From Pelodera strongyloides (taxonomy: Eukaryota; Nematoda; Chromadorea; Rhabditida; Rhabditidae), in contig JAANDG010000385.1 of assembly GCA_036852015.1 (NCBI GenBank), positions 1 through 64,000 on the forward strand: DNA of 64,000 nt, read 5' to 3'. This document shows positions 1-10,650 of the stretch, in pieces. Position 1 is the first letter of the stretch, and every line of letters begins with the position of its first letter. The notes under the pieces are model-generated. The model ran no database searches and was not told the origin of the DNA. It saw only the letters and a program-made list of their open reading frames with translations. A program made the position numbers and the translations under genes.

Positions 1-403
1 CGAGACTGCACAGCCGCCTGTCAGTCTCCCGTCGTCGTCGTCCAGAGTCGTCGTGCACTTCTGGACCATCTTCGAGACTGCACAGCCGCCTGTCAGTCTG
101 TCTCCCGTCGTCGCCGTCCTGAAGTCGTCGAGCACTACTGGACCATCTCCGTGATTGAACAGTTGCTGTCAGTCTACCGTCGTAGTCGTCTGCTTGCCAC
201 AGCTGCTGCGGCTGCAGTTCTACAGTTCTACATCATTGCCGTACTACATTCGTTGTAGTATAAAATTGCTGAACATGTCCCCTATTGATGTTGTTGGTAG
301 TTCGTGAGTAACATTATTATTGCCGTATTCTTATTTGGTGCTACAATTTTATTTCATGCATTTCATATTCGCCAATCTCCCTTTTTTTTTCGCTCGGGGG
401 GAG
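1..403 (+). mobile_element. 3' end of an upstream internal region of the LTR array
   Basis: Positions 1 to about 150 are minisatellite units. The rest is the unique tail (about 180-403) that recurs at about 2440-2672. It ends in a T9 run and CGCTCGGGGG followed by GAG, the same polypurine-like tract found before the second LTR. A roughly 9-bp difference near 356 (ATGCATTT versus ATGCTTCAATTTTATTT) is one of the few changes between copies. Confidence 0.75.
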
Positions 404-873
404 TTGCATAATTATGCTAAATTTGCACTTATTATAGATTCAATTGCCTTTATCCTTCACTTTATTCCTTATATCCTTTAGGAAACTATACAATAATCAA
501 TAAACTTTTGAGTTAACTTTCTTCCTCATGACTCACATTTTGTTGTTATTCGATTAATTGAGCGCATATTTCTTATTAATATCTTGCCCCGCATGATGTA
601 ATAGGCTCCGCCCACCATCATCAGTATTTAAGTGGAGGTTAGGTTAACTCTTGGCTGCTTTGACGGTAGTCCCGGTTGCTGGGGCTCATCTCCAGTTTGT
701 TCTGTTGCAGAACAATCTCCCCACACCTCAGTTGCTGAGGAACTGTACTCCTAGTGTCCAGTTGTTGGACATCACCTCTTCTCGCTTTTAACTGAATAAT
801 ATCACCACCTAAATAAAGATTGTTCGAAAGACCCGCGTGGCACATCGAGCACCCGCAGAACACGGTTCGCACA
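404..873 (+). repeat. LTR 1 of the array (470 bp)
   Basis: It matches 2673-3143 almost base for base. The copy starts TTGCATAATTATGC, having lost one G compared with TGTGCATAATTATGC in LTR 2, and ends CGCACA. A TATTTAAG box-like sequence lies at about 625 and an AATAAA polyadenylation-like signal at about 812, the order expected for U3-R in an LTR. GGTTAGGTTAACTC lies downstream of the box. Confidence 0.8.
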
Positions 874-891
874 TGGTGCACCGTTCCTTCT
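874..891 (+). other. Candidate primer-binding site
   Basis: TGGTGCACCGTTCC starts directly after the CA end of LTR 1. TGG at this place is the complement of a tRNA CCA end, so a tRNA with a 3' end like GGTGCACCA could prime minus-strand synthesis. The tRNA was not identified. Confidence 0.5.
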
Positions 892-1095
892 GAATCTACG
901 CCGCCCGCGCAGACCAGTAGTTGCTATTGTATCTGCACCGAAGTTCTTCAATTATGGTTGCTGAAAGCCACATCTGATGTGGTTCTCCTCTTCGTTCGCA
1001 ACAGCTGCCTGTTGTGCAACTCTTCAGAAGCAACCGTTGCGGTTGTTCCACTCGTGCGTCAATTGTTGCTGTTTGACCGCCCTTTGCGAGACAGA

Positions 1096-2450
1096 ACAGT
1101 TGCTGTCAGTCTCCCGTCGTCGTCGTCCAGAAGTCGTCGTGCACTTACTGGATCCTCTTCGAGGCTGCACAGTTGCTGTGAGTCTCCCGTCGTCGTCGTC
1201 CAGAAGTCGTCGTGCACTTCTCGGACCAGCTCCGAGACTGAACAGTTGCTGTCAGTCTCCCATCATCGCCATCCAGAAGTCGTCGTGCACTTCCTGGATC
1301 CTCTTCGAGGCTGCACAGTTGCTGTGAGTCTCCCGTCGTCGTCGTCCAGAAGTCGTCGTGCACTTCCTGGATCCTCTTCGAGGCTGCACAGTTGCTGTCA
1401 GTCTCCCGTCGTCGCCGTCCAGACGACCATCTCCGAGACTGCACAGCCGCCTGTCAGTCTCCCGTCGTCGCCGTCCAGAAGTCGTCGTGCACTTCTGGAC
1501 CATCTCCGAGACTGCACAGCCGCCGGTCAGTCTCCCGTCGTCGTCGTCCAGAAGTCGTCGTGCACTTCCTGGATCCTCTTCGAGGCTGCACAGTTGCTGT
1601 CAGTCTCCCGTCGTCGCCGTCCAGACGACCATCTCCGAGACTGCACAGCCGCCTGTCAGTCTCCCGTCGTCGCCGTCCAGAAGTCGTCGTGCACTTCTGG
1701 ACCATCTCCGAGACTGCACAGCCGCCTGTCAGTCTCCCGTCGTCGCCGTCCAGAAGTCGTCGTGCACTTCTGGACCATCTCCGAGACTGCACAGCCGCCT
1801 GTCAGTCTCCCGTCGTCGCCGTCCAGAAGTCGTCGTGCACTTCTGGACCATCTCCGAGACTGCACAGCCGCCTGTCAGTCTCCCGTCGTCGCCGTCCAGA
1901 AGTCGTCGTGCACTTCTGGACCATCTCCGAGACTGCACAGCCGCCTGTCAGTCTCCCGTCGTCGCCGTCCAGACGACCATCTCCGAGACTGCACAGCCGC
2001 CTGTCAGTCTCCCGTCGTCGCCGTCCAGACGACCATCTCCGAGACTGCACAGCCGCCTGTCAGTCTCCCGTCGTCGCCGTCCAGAAGTCGTCGTGCACTT
2101 CTGGACCATCTCCGAGACTGCACAGCCGCCTGTCAGTCTCCCGTCGTCGCCGTCCAGAAGTCGTCGTGCACTTCTGGACCATCTCCGAGACTGCACAGCC
2201 GCCGGTCAGTCTCCCGTCGTCGCCGTCCAGAAGTCGTCGTGCACTTCTGGACCATCTTCGAGACTGCACAGCCGCTGTCAGTCTCCCGTCGTCGTCGCCG
2301 TCCAGAAGTCGTCGTGCACTTCTGGACCATCTTCGAGACTGCACAGCCGCCTGTCAGTCTGTCTCCCGTCGTCGCCGTCCTGAAGTCGTCGAGCACTACT
2401 GGACCATCTCCGTGATTGAACAGTTGCTGTCAGTCTACCGTCGTAGTCGT
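1096..2450 (+). repeat. 73-bp hairpin minisatellite inside the LTR element
   Basis: About 19 head-to-tail units of 73 bp, typified by GTCAGTCTCCCGTCGTCGCC and ending ACAGCCGCCT. Each full unit contains the 10-bp inverted repeat GTCCAGAAGT and ACTTCTGGAC around the 8-base loop CGTCGTGC. At least four units (near 1420, 1620, 1970 and 2026) are 56 bp, lacking 17 bp of this hairpin. Because 73 is not a multiple of 3, successive units change frame; all three + frames stay open for hundreds of codons with the same serine/arginine-rich peptide. The longest frame (820-2415, 531 codons from a TTG) starts in the LTR and crosses the primer site. It looks like a by-product of composition rather than a protein. 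Confidence 0.85.
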
Positions 2451-2656
2451 CTGCTTGCCACAGCTGCTGCGGCTGCAGTTCTACAGTTCTACATCATTGC
2501 CGTACTACATTCGTTGTAGTATAAAATTGCTGAACATGTCCCCTATTGATGTTGTTGGTAGTTCGTGAGTAACATTATTATTGCCGTATTCTTATTTGGT
2601 GCTACAATTTTATTTCATGCTTCAATTTTATTTCATATTCGCCAATCTCCCTTTTT

Positions 2657-2672
2657 TTTCGCTCGGGGGGAG
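2657..2672 (+). other. Polypurine-tract-like G run before LTR 2
   Basis: CTCGGGGGGAG lies directly before the TGTGC end of LTR 2, where a plus-strand primer (polypurine tract) is expected. The same tract precedes LTR 1 at about 394-403. Confidence 0.55.
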
Positions 2673-3143
2673 TGTGCATAATTATGCTAAATTTGCACTT
2701 ATTATAGATTCAATTGCCTTTATCCTTTACTTTATTCCTTATATCCTTTAGGAAACTATACAATAATCAATAAACTTTTGAGTTAACTTTCTTCCTCATG
2801 ACTCACATTTTGTTGTTATTCGATTAATTGAGCGCATATTTCTTATTAATATCTTGCCCCGCATGATGTAATAGGCTCCGCCCACCATCATCAGTATTTA
2901 AGTGGAGGTTAGGTTAACTCTTGGCTGCTTTGACGGTAGTCCCGGTTGCTGGGGCTCATCTCCAGTTTGTTCTGTTGCAGAACAATCTCCCCACACCTCA
3001 GTTGCTGAGGAACTGTACTCCTAGTGTCCAGTTGTTGGACATCACCTCTTCTCGCTTTTAACTGAATAATATCACCACCTAAATAAAGATTGTTCGAAAG
3101 ACCCGCGTGGCACATCGAGCACCCGCAGAACACGGTCCGCACA
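2673..3143 (+). repeat. LTR 2 of the array (471 bp)
   Basis: It starts TGTGCATAATTATGC and ends CCGCACA, with perfect TGTGC/GCACA terminal inverted repeats. It differs from LTR 1 by only a few bases (for example tccgcaca against ttcgcaca near the end), pointing to recent duplication. Unique DNA starts at 3144 with tactgcggtcc. Confidence 0.82.
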
Positions 3144-3144
3144 T

Positions 3145-5207
3145 ACTGCGGTCCGGCTAATTTCTCTCAATGCTACTTTACTGTCCACAAAACGAAAAAA
3201 ATCGGATGCTGCGCGTTGTAAAACAGCAGGTGCGCTATTTCCCGACGCGCACATTGCCCAGTCTCGCCAGACCCGCGCCATGTTCTCGCCTAACATTTTT
3301 CACACGTATAATGTTTGTAATTAACACTTGAATAATTTTAGCTCCTGCGCCGTTCCGTCTACCGTGGCGCTCATTTTCGCTTGAGTTGTTCACCTCAAAA
3401 AGCTTCGATGGTCTACCTTCCGTGGAGGTTTGCCTTTCGTTTCTGAGATAATAAATAGGCAATTATTTGATTAGTTGTTGTCAAAAATTAATAATCGATA
3501 AAATATTGATGGTTTTTTCATGTTGTACTCCATGCATCTTACTGCTTCTTTTCGTCTTTTTTCAAATAATTTCCTACTATGCAGCAGCGTTCTCTATACA
3601 TCCTGCAATATTGTTAATTATAATTATCCTCATTAATTCAGGTCGCAAACCGCAGTTATTGACTGCGTGTCTAACTGCCCTGCCATCGTGCTGGGACCAG
3701 TTACGGGTACTGTACTCGTCCGAAATACAGTAAACACGCTGATTACGGTAGCCTGCCAACAGCTTCTACTACACAACTGTCGTGACATTACGGTTAATTG
3801 CCTATCGCGAAATCCGATAATTATGCGTAATTGCACGGACGTAAAAATTGGACCGTACAATACGTACTACCGGGTGAGAGAACTTTTCCATGTGTATTAA
3901 TTTTGTAAAATAAGTTCTTCGACTTTTTATCCGTGTTTTCGATGTGAGAAGTACAACGGAAGAATATCGTATGGGAATGAGCCCTAAGGTTTGTAGCCGG
4001 GCTTTCTGCAGTCGATACGAATTTTGTAATAAAATGTAAAATAAATATTAAAGCAAAAATTATTAAGAGTGTGATTCTCTCATTTCAGGGCATCCAGAAA
4101 GAATTCCGAGATAGTGGCATAAATATAGAATATAACAGGACAATGAAGGAACCAATTTTGGTTAGTTTTACTATATTTCTCTAGCTGTTCTTTCTACATA
4201 TGTCATATGTTTCTTATCAAGAGTTTATGGAAGTTACGTGGATAGCAAATATTTAAAGCGTAATACTGGCCGGTTTTTGAAACACCTCAAGTACACCAGC
4301 ATTATTATGCAGTTTATGCAAATGAACATAAATTAGATAAAAAATCGAGCTAATTTCGAGCGACAGCATAAATACGCCAGAATTCAGTAGCCCACGGTGC
4401 GTTTCAAAAACCGACCGGTTTTGCTTTAAAATATTTCAAGGGATAGTGCTCTCCTGGCTATGAGGGGTAAGTGCAGTATATAAATAGTCTAATTTTCAGC
4501 TTGGCCCTGACTCCAACTACTCGTTGATTTCTTCAGAGGAGTTCTACTTACAGCCCGTACCATTTGAGCAATATGGATGCATCAAGGAGGAAAATGTAAA
4601 TAATAATTAATTGTAATCTTATTTTTTTGGTTTGGTTTGGTAGAAATAATATCATGCAGAGCAACACTGAGGAAACTTTGTCAATGGGCGGCCCACAATG
4701 CACCCAGTTTGAATGGGCCGCGCGCTGTTGGCTCACCATACGCCCAGAATGACTGGGCCGCACTCTGTTCGCCCATCCTTTTTTTGCGCGCCGCCCATCC
4801 GTTTTTTCTGGGCGGACCATCGCGCGAAGTTTTACGTTGAGGAACGTAGAAGCATATTCTGCATTTTCCTTGCTGTAGATAGATGAAACAACACAGAAAG
4901 CGCGCATTAAACACTGTGCAACTCAAAACTAACTAAAGAAATCACATAGATACATATGCATGGGATGGATGATTGTTGATATGAGACAAATCAATAGTTC
5001 AAGTCTTTTTTTTTCTTGTAGGCCTTCTTCTCAAATCTTCCGGAGGGCTTTTCCGACTCCTGGCATCGTCGCCTCCACCTCGTCCAGGACGTCGCCGACG
5101 GCTTGGACGGCCTTATCTTAAAAGATCTGCTCCCCGAACGTGACCGTCGTTACTTGGAATCGAAAATAGTTGATGCTGAGACGGATTCCTCCGAGTCAAA
5201 GATCTAG
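3145..5207 (+). CDS. TBCC domain-containing protein 1 (TBCCD1)-like, 3' part
   Basis: Six exons join in phase: 3145-3312, 3342-3427, 3642-3873, 4089-4160, 4500-4595 and 5022-5207 (TAG), 279 residues in total. Exons 2-3 encode a TBCC beta-helix (VYLPWR, then VIDC..CPAIVLGPVTGTV, VACQQLLLHNCRDI, KIGPYNTYY). Exon 5 has EEFYLQPVPFEQ, matching the stretch after the TBCC domain in TBCCD1 (FY..VIPFE in the human protein as recalled), and exon 6 gives a charged C-terminus. This C-terminal extension favours TBCCD1 over TBCC or RP2. TBCCD1 is a centrosome/basal-body protein needed for centrosome and Golgi positioning in animals and algae; the worm role is inferred. Human TBCCD1 is about 557 residues, so the N-terminal half is missing: the first exon starts at the LTR end. 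That exon is the least certain; the third to sixth are firm. Confidence 0.82.
4252..4430. mobile_element. Palindromic MITE, family A, copy 1
   Basis: The ends are inverted copies of TTTAAAGCG(T/A)AATACTGGCCGG and TTTTTGAAAC. The core has TGCAAATGAACATAAATTAG, in opposite orientation to most copies. It lies in the TBCCD1 intron between the exons ending at 4160 and starting at 4500. Confidence 0.75.
4680..4835. repeat. GC-rich short-repeat block in TBCCD1 intron
   Basis: GGGCGGCCCA, GGGCCGC and GCCCA-type words recur several times in both orientations within about 150 bp of otherwise AT-rich intron. It may be a decayed palindromic element. No coding frame joins to the flanking exons. Confidence 0.4.
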
Positions 5208-5361
5208 GTGTAGAATTTATGTACAAGACTTTCTTGATGAAACCGTAAGTAAATGACAGAACAACTGTTTTGACATAAGTAAAGGCAACGGCACACGTGG
5301 AACCGGCCTCATAGGGATATAAGAAACGTTGATGTAACTAGAAACTAGAATGATTGGTATG

Positions 5362-5440
5362 CCCGATGTAGGAATCGAAGCAAACTCAGTAATTTTCCAG
5401 CTCGAGTAACCTAACTATTACACCACTACGCCATTTGCTA
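5362..5440 (-). repeat. tRNA-like relic / tRNA-derived SINE fragment
   Basis: On the - strand the sequence reads ATGGCGTAGTGGTGTAATAG (A-box-like) and about 45 bases later GCTTCGATTCC (B-box-like). The acceptor stem does not pair, so it is a relic and not a working tRNA gene. Confidence 0.5.
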
Positions 5441-5483
5441 TTTATTCCAGTTAGTTGTCTAATTGACAATAATCCGATTTCTA

Positions 5484-5657
5484 TTAAAAGGGAAATACCG
5501 GCCGGTTTTTGAAACGCATCGTGGACCACTGAATTCTTGGGTATTCATGCTAATTTGCTCGAATTAGCTCGGTTTTTTTATGTTCATTTGCATAAGCTGC
5601 ATAAGTATGTTGGTTTACTCGATGTGTTTCAAAAACCGGCCGGCATTTCGCTTTAAA
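5484..5657. mobile_element. Palindromic MITE, family A, copy 2
   Basis: A well-kept copy of about 174 bp. The left end is AAATACCGGCCGGTTTTTGA and the right end TTTCAAAAACCGGCCGG with CGCTTTAAAA. The core has TTCATTTGCATAAGCTGCAT, which includes the POU octamer ATTTGCAT. It lies downstream of TBCCD1. Confidence 0.8.
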
Positions 5658-7371
5658 ATTGTACATTCGGACGATTAACAAGCATGTAAGAATGTTCTTA
5701 TTGAGGATTTCCTTATTATCGAAGACCACATTTTTCTACGAAAAGATGATTCGCTTAGCACTAGTTGGCTTGTTTTCTAGTCTTTTCATTTCGATAATTT
5801 GCTCAATTATTTATTTGTACTTGTTGCACAGTAATAAAAGATTTCTATATTTTTTCAGTTCATATAATTTGACGTCAGTGAAAATATTTATGCAAACTCT
5901 AACTAGAATAAGGTGAAAGTAGCATTCATATAGAAAGGAGAAATAAAAAATACGTTTCTCGACGTGGCATAATATGAAAATGAAAATATTGAAAAATAAA
6001 AAAGTCCCCAAAATATTTTTTTTGCCAAAGGCAATACTCGAGTTTTGAGATCGAGTAATGCTCCAACTAATGTTTATTGGACATCCCTCAGGGAGCCGTT
6101 TATTAGTGCGACGGAAAAGCTCGATTGATGCATTTTGCGTGCACAATTTGCAGATCTAATTCACTGATATAAACATACGAACAATGGAGTACTTCATAAA
6201 ATATGGTCGGGCAAGAATATAAAGTAAATGAAAATTGGGATCAGTATGAACATTCTAACTAGTTGAACACTAAGGAAATTTGAAATTTGACTGAGTGTGT
6301 GGCACACGCAGTCAAAATAAAAACGAATTGAGCCGCACTATTGCTGAACCCAAAAAAAATGTGCCATTTATTTGTGGCACTAAAAATTTCATGTTTTATT
6401 TGCTAATATCACCGCAAACTCAAGAATTTCGTCATTTCAACATCACATAGCTACTGTAGATGTAGCCTAATGGTGTTTCCAAGTATACTTAAAAATTACC
6501 GTATATGCAGGTTTTGTGCAAATACGGTAGTTTTGACAGAAACACGGACATTTTTTGGGATACTTGGAATTGGTAACCCCATAATGGCCTTATTATTCCC
6601 ATTCAACAATTCATTACAATTTGTAGCGCGGCGTGCTAAGCGGTAGAGATCATAGAAAGAAATATGGAAAGGACAAAGCGACAGCCGATCGAGTAATAAA
6701 TCATCAATAGAGTGCGAACAGAGAGCGGAGACATTTGGGTTGAGAGTGAGTGTTACAAATAAAAGAGGAAACAAATTGGGAAGATATAAGTGAATAAGTT
6801 CAACAAACTAATACATGAATATACCATATGTAATACGGTAACCCCGTTTCGACCCTTCGCATACGAGGATTTTGCCACCGTTGGGTCTCATCAGTGCGAT
6901 GACGGTAGGCTTAGGCAGTGAGTGAAAGAAAGGTAAAGTAGATACTGAGAAAGGGATAGAGAGACAAAGGTTATAGAGTATGTGAAGAAACATATAAGGT
7001 TATAGAGTAAAAAAGGGTACAAAATTAATAGTAAAAACCGAATAAGAAACTAACCTTGATACCGCGGGTGTAATAGTACCTGAATATCCTTACAAAAAGG
7101 GACAAGTAGAGAATTAATAAACAAAATGCAGAAGAAAGTATAAAACTAACCTTGGATATGTCCTCAAGCAAAATAACTAGGTAGGAATATATCAATAAGT
7201 AAGAAGTACTACGAAAGGGTATGGAGTATGGAGCAATGCAAGACGAGGACGAGAGCAATGGGAAAGGGATGTAGTGTGTAGTATTGATCGGGTAAGAGTG
7301 CATGACATAAACCTAGTGATAGAACGTATAGGTAAAGTTTATGAACTATGTGGTCTGTTGAAAAGAATAAG
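5658..7371. other. Intergenic, no gene seen
   Basis: AT-rich sequence with short frames only. No domain, splice-site chain or RNA gene was recognised. Confidence 0.6.
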
Positions 7372-7825
7372 TTATCCATAAGTGAAAATAGAATGTCGTA
7401 GATTACGGTTACAAAGTTTTGCATAATAGGGAAGAATCGACAGAAATGCAAAATTAAAGGTTGTCGACCCAACTGTTGAGACTTTTAGTAGAGGTATCGT
7501 ATTTAAGACTAATAATAGGGTACTTATTAAATGATTTTTTGATAGTTTTGAGTACAACTTCTTTGGGGTAATTGTTGGAGAGCAGCTTGATAATGAACGA
7601 ATGGATTTTGGATTTGAAAGAAGTAAGCTGGGAAGTACATCTATGAATACGTATTACTTCACCTTGGATACAGTTTACTTTAATATGGTCACATATATGA
7701 CTGTCATACATAGGAAATCTTATAACGTCAAAACTATAATCATCAGTTTTATTGTATAAATTGATAGTCCAATTATGTGTAGATCCTAACAAGGGCGAGA
7801 TCGAGAAAGGGAGCGGAGGAATCAA
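7372..7825 (-). pseudogene. Decayed reverse-transcriptase C-terminal (thumb-like) fragment
   Basis: Read on the - strand, a 123-codon frame (7454-7825) contains HIKVNCIQGEVIRIHRCTS and later SNNYPKEVVLKTI. An overlapping frame (7372-7557) contains LPYYAKLCNRNLRH. This order (basic GE.IR.RR.CS-like block, NNYP/RGYP, then LPY...L) resembles the part of reverse transcriptase after the palm in Penelope-like and related retroelements. The frame change and the lack of the catalytic palm motif mark it as a dead fragment. The family assignment is from memory of motifs only. Confidence 0.42.
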
Positions 7826-9515
7826 CAGTAAAGTGATACAATATTAGAAAAGATTCATAACTACTTATTAAAATTAATTTGGAACATACGTAGAGTGTAA
7901 GTATTATATCACCTAGTTGTAAGCAAAATTAAGGAATTAAATTCAACATTATATACAGTTTTTTGTTAGAAAGAATTCCTCGTAATTATTCGGATAACAC
8001 CTATTCACGAAGTGTTGTCTGATACCGTGAAGTGCTGGAATTAGTACCGTGATGAGAGAACAAAACAAAGGAATAAATAATTAAGAGACAGCACATCCGG
8101 ATCCGAGGATCGAAGGAAAATTCCTCATAAGAGAACAAGCACCACCTAAGTGTTACCCTTGTGGAACTAGGGGTATTCCATATTTTACTACATTATTCCA
8201 GGGGTAGGGGCGTAGGGGTAACATAGCTTGGGTATTCTACCACATGCGAGACATACGTAGCCTAAGTAGTGAAAATCAACATTACATACGGCTTTGTTAG
8301 CAAGAATTCCTCGCTGTTATCAAATTCGGATAAGGAAAAAGAGTCTTATTTTCGGTAATATTCATGTGGATCGACACCAAGAGTCTTCTCGAGGTTCGCC
8401 GAATGTAAATCATAGGGATAGATTTAGCTACCAGTTGCCAAATTACGCAACCTAGTATGTTACGCTTTTGGATAAAGCTTGAGAGAACGAGAGAGATAGA
8501 GACAGAGAGAGAAAGTGAGACAGAGATAGAGACAGAGACAGAGACAACGACAGAGACAGAGAGAAAAGAGAGTACAAATGATGAAACTCTTCTAAGCCTA
8601 AAAGCCCCATTGTTTTGAGGGCATCTTTACTACTATAATCCCTTATAGTAAAGGTTTTAGGGCGTGGGAACGTTTGTTTTTTTTAACTGGAAACGCTCAT
8701 GAAACATGTTGGCACCGAGTTGTACGTAAGTCATCCTCGGGATTAGTGAATCGTGATGCTTCAGATTCGGGAGGACTCATTTGACGATGGACTTGGTTCC
8801 CATAGCGCCAAACCATTTTGCGACCATTTGGCGACCGTGGCATCCAACTTTCCTCGAAGGTTGCCAGCTGATGATATAACTGGGGACCGCCACAAAAAGT
8901 ACTGAAAACAACGCATAGCTCGGGACCATAGCAGATATGTTGGAGGTAAGTGTTTTGCTTTAATTTTTTCATTCGAAACAGGGATATATCATATATATAT
9001 GACCCAACGTTTTGAAACCTAAGGTCATGCTCATGGTTATCTTCGTTCTGATGCTCTAATTAGTACTGTAGAGAAATTATATCGCATTTGACATAGCAAC
9101 TAGGAAAACTCATCCTACATCACCAACTTTTAAAGAGACTATCTGAAAAATAATATACTCATGGAGGATTTTACTTACTCTTATATATAGTTCAATTAAG
9201 AGTAGTTTCTATCTTTCACTTTGTCCGAGAATTTTGGATTGTTGAATATAATTTAACTCCCCCAATATCCATTCCAATATGCAAATTAGTGTGCCACTGT
9301 GGTAATATTTGCATATAATATTGGCCCTTCCCAGTTGTGACATTGTGCCGCAACATATTACAATTTTTACGACGGTAAACTAAGATCCGGAACGGGGTCA
9401 ATAGGGGCAAATGCATAGATTGGGAATAAATTAATTTCTAACAATTCTTATAAAAAACCGCCTGTACTTTTGTGCATATTCCATTGTTTTTCACGGACTT
9501 GTTCCCAAGTTTTTC
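7826..9515. other. Intergenic, no gene seen
   Basis: No supported gene. It contains a GA-rich tract (about 8478-8566). A 91-codon - strand frame at 8697-8972 has ordinary amino-acid composition but no recognisable domain or partner exons. Confidence 0.55.
8478..8566. repeat. GAGACA/GA-rich simple repeat
   Basis: Interrupted (GA)n with recurring GAGACA units, purine-rich on the + strand. Confidence 0.85.
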
Positions 9516-9644
9516 ATAAAAACGAAATAACGCCCGGTATTTGAAATATATCTTCATACTTGTAAGTGGTGTCGAATTGGCTCATTTGCATACAAAAAGT
9601 TATGCAATATCCATTCGAAAACCGACAGTTGTACTCCTTTAAAG
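9516..9644. mobile_element. Decayed palindromic MITE related to family A
   Basis: Starts AACGAAATAACGCCCGGTAT with TTTGAAA and ends TTCGAAAACCGACAGTTGTA followed by CTTTAAAG. The core keeps TCATTTGCATAC. The ends are imperfect inverted repeats. Confidence 0.5.
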
Positions 9645-10360
9645 TACACGTGATTGCTTCTTGCGGATTTTGTAAACTCTAGTTTATGGGCTGTACATCA
9701 AGTTTTCACTAGGGTAGGTATTATAGGCATAGGTTTCACAGTTTAAATAAATATGTAAGTGCGTTGCAAAGTCAATGCATTCTTCTTAAAAAATCTTAGT
9801 GATTAATCTTAGTGATTGAAATGTTGAAATTGAAATTTGAAATAACGGCGGTATGTAATAATACGTAACTTACGTACGTAACGTACGTAATGAGTAACTT
9901 TTCTCTTGGACTTGTTAAATGAGGACCGTTTTTCAATGCCTAAGTACTACAAAAGTACAAACTACAATAAGTGTGACCATTTTGCTTTTGAGCGTATAGT
10001 CTATCGAACATTTTAGGATGCCCCCAATAAATTCAATTTCATACTTTGACAACTGCCCCAGCACAATGTTTGAGTCATTTACAACATGTCATTGTTAAAT
10101 ATTTCATTGTATATACACAATGATATATGTAGGATGTATGAGAGCGTTACCCGTGTACCATATGCACCATATGCTTTTTGAACAATTACTGTTACACTGC
10201 CAAAAACATGCGCTACGCTGCAACAATTACCATGCAAGTTTAATGAGCGAAATCTGCTCATTTGTTGAGAGTGGACAAAATTTGAATATGCTAGTTTGAA
10301 GCATACAATAATTTTTTATGTAATGAGTGTGTCAAGCTACCAAACACCAAACCTTTTAGT

Positions 10361-10540
10361 TTCAAGCGAAGCACAGGCTGATTTTTGAAACACATCGTGG
10401 ACAATTCAATTCTTACGTATTTATGCTATAATGCTCGAATTCAGCTCGCTTTTTATTCTAATTTATGTTCATTTGCATAAGCTGCATAAAAATGCTGGTG
10501 TACTCGATATGTTTCAAAAACCGGCCGGTATTTCGCTTTC
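10361..10540. mobile_element. Palindromic MITE, family A, copy 3
   Basis: The left end (AAGCGAAGCACAGGCTG) has diverged. The core TTCATTTGCATAAGCTGCAT and the right end TTTCAAAAACCGGCCGGTAT with TTCGCTTT are intact. Confidence 0.75.
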
Positions 10541-10589
10541 AGTCCATTTTAGTCCGTTTTATCTGTATTTGTCACTCTGGAATTGAACA

Positions 10590-10650
10590 TGCCATCTCTG
10601 TCTCCCTCCCTCCCTCTCCCTCTCTCTCTCTTCCTTTCTCTCTCTCTAAA
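10590..10650. repeat. CT-rich simple repeat
   Basis: TCTCCCTCCCTCC followed by (CT)n, pyrimidine-rich on the + strand. Confidence 0.85.

Larger units (their letters stand above)
1..3143 (+). mobile_element. Tandem array of a non-autonomous LTR retroelement sharing LTRs
   Basis: About 800 bp at the window start (roughly 73-873) recurs at about 2335-3143 with only a few differences. The repeated block holds an internal 3' tail, a G-rich tract and a 470-bp unit whose ends are TGTGC and GCACA. A candidate primer-binding site follows the first LTR directly and a GGGGGGAG tract precedes the second, as in an LTR retroelement. The order internal-LTR-internal-LTR with one LTR between internals is what recombination between LTRs of tandem copies gives. 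No gag, protease, reverse transcriptase or integrase is visible in the 1.8-kb internal region, so mobility would need proteins in trans. The left end is outside the window, so the copy number and target-site duplication are unknown. Confidence 0.8.

Noticed and set aside
1392..2519. Long + strand frames (375 and 341 codons) and many - strand frames in the satellite
   Set aside because: They are the same repeat peptide read in other frames; open only because the unit lacks stops. No domain and no sensible start.
8697..8972. 91-codon - strand frame with normal composition (GGPQLYHQLATFEESWMPR)
   Set aside because: No domain recognised, no good splice partners, and the + strand has an unrelated GTAAGT at its end. 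Not enough to call a gene.
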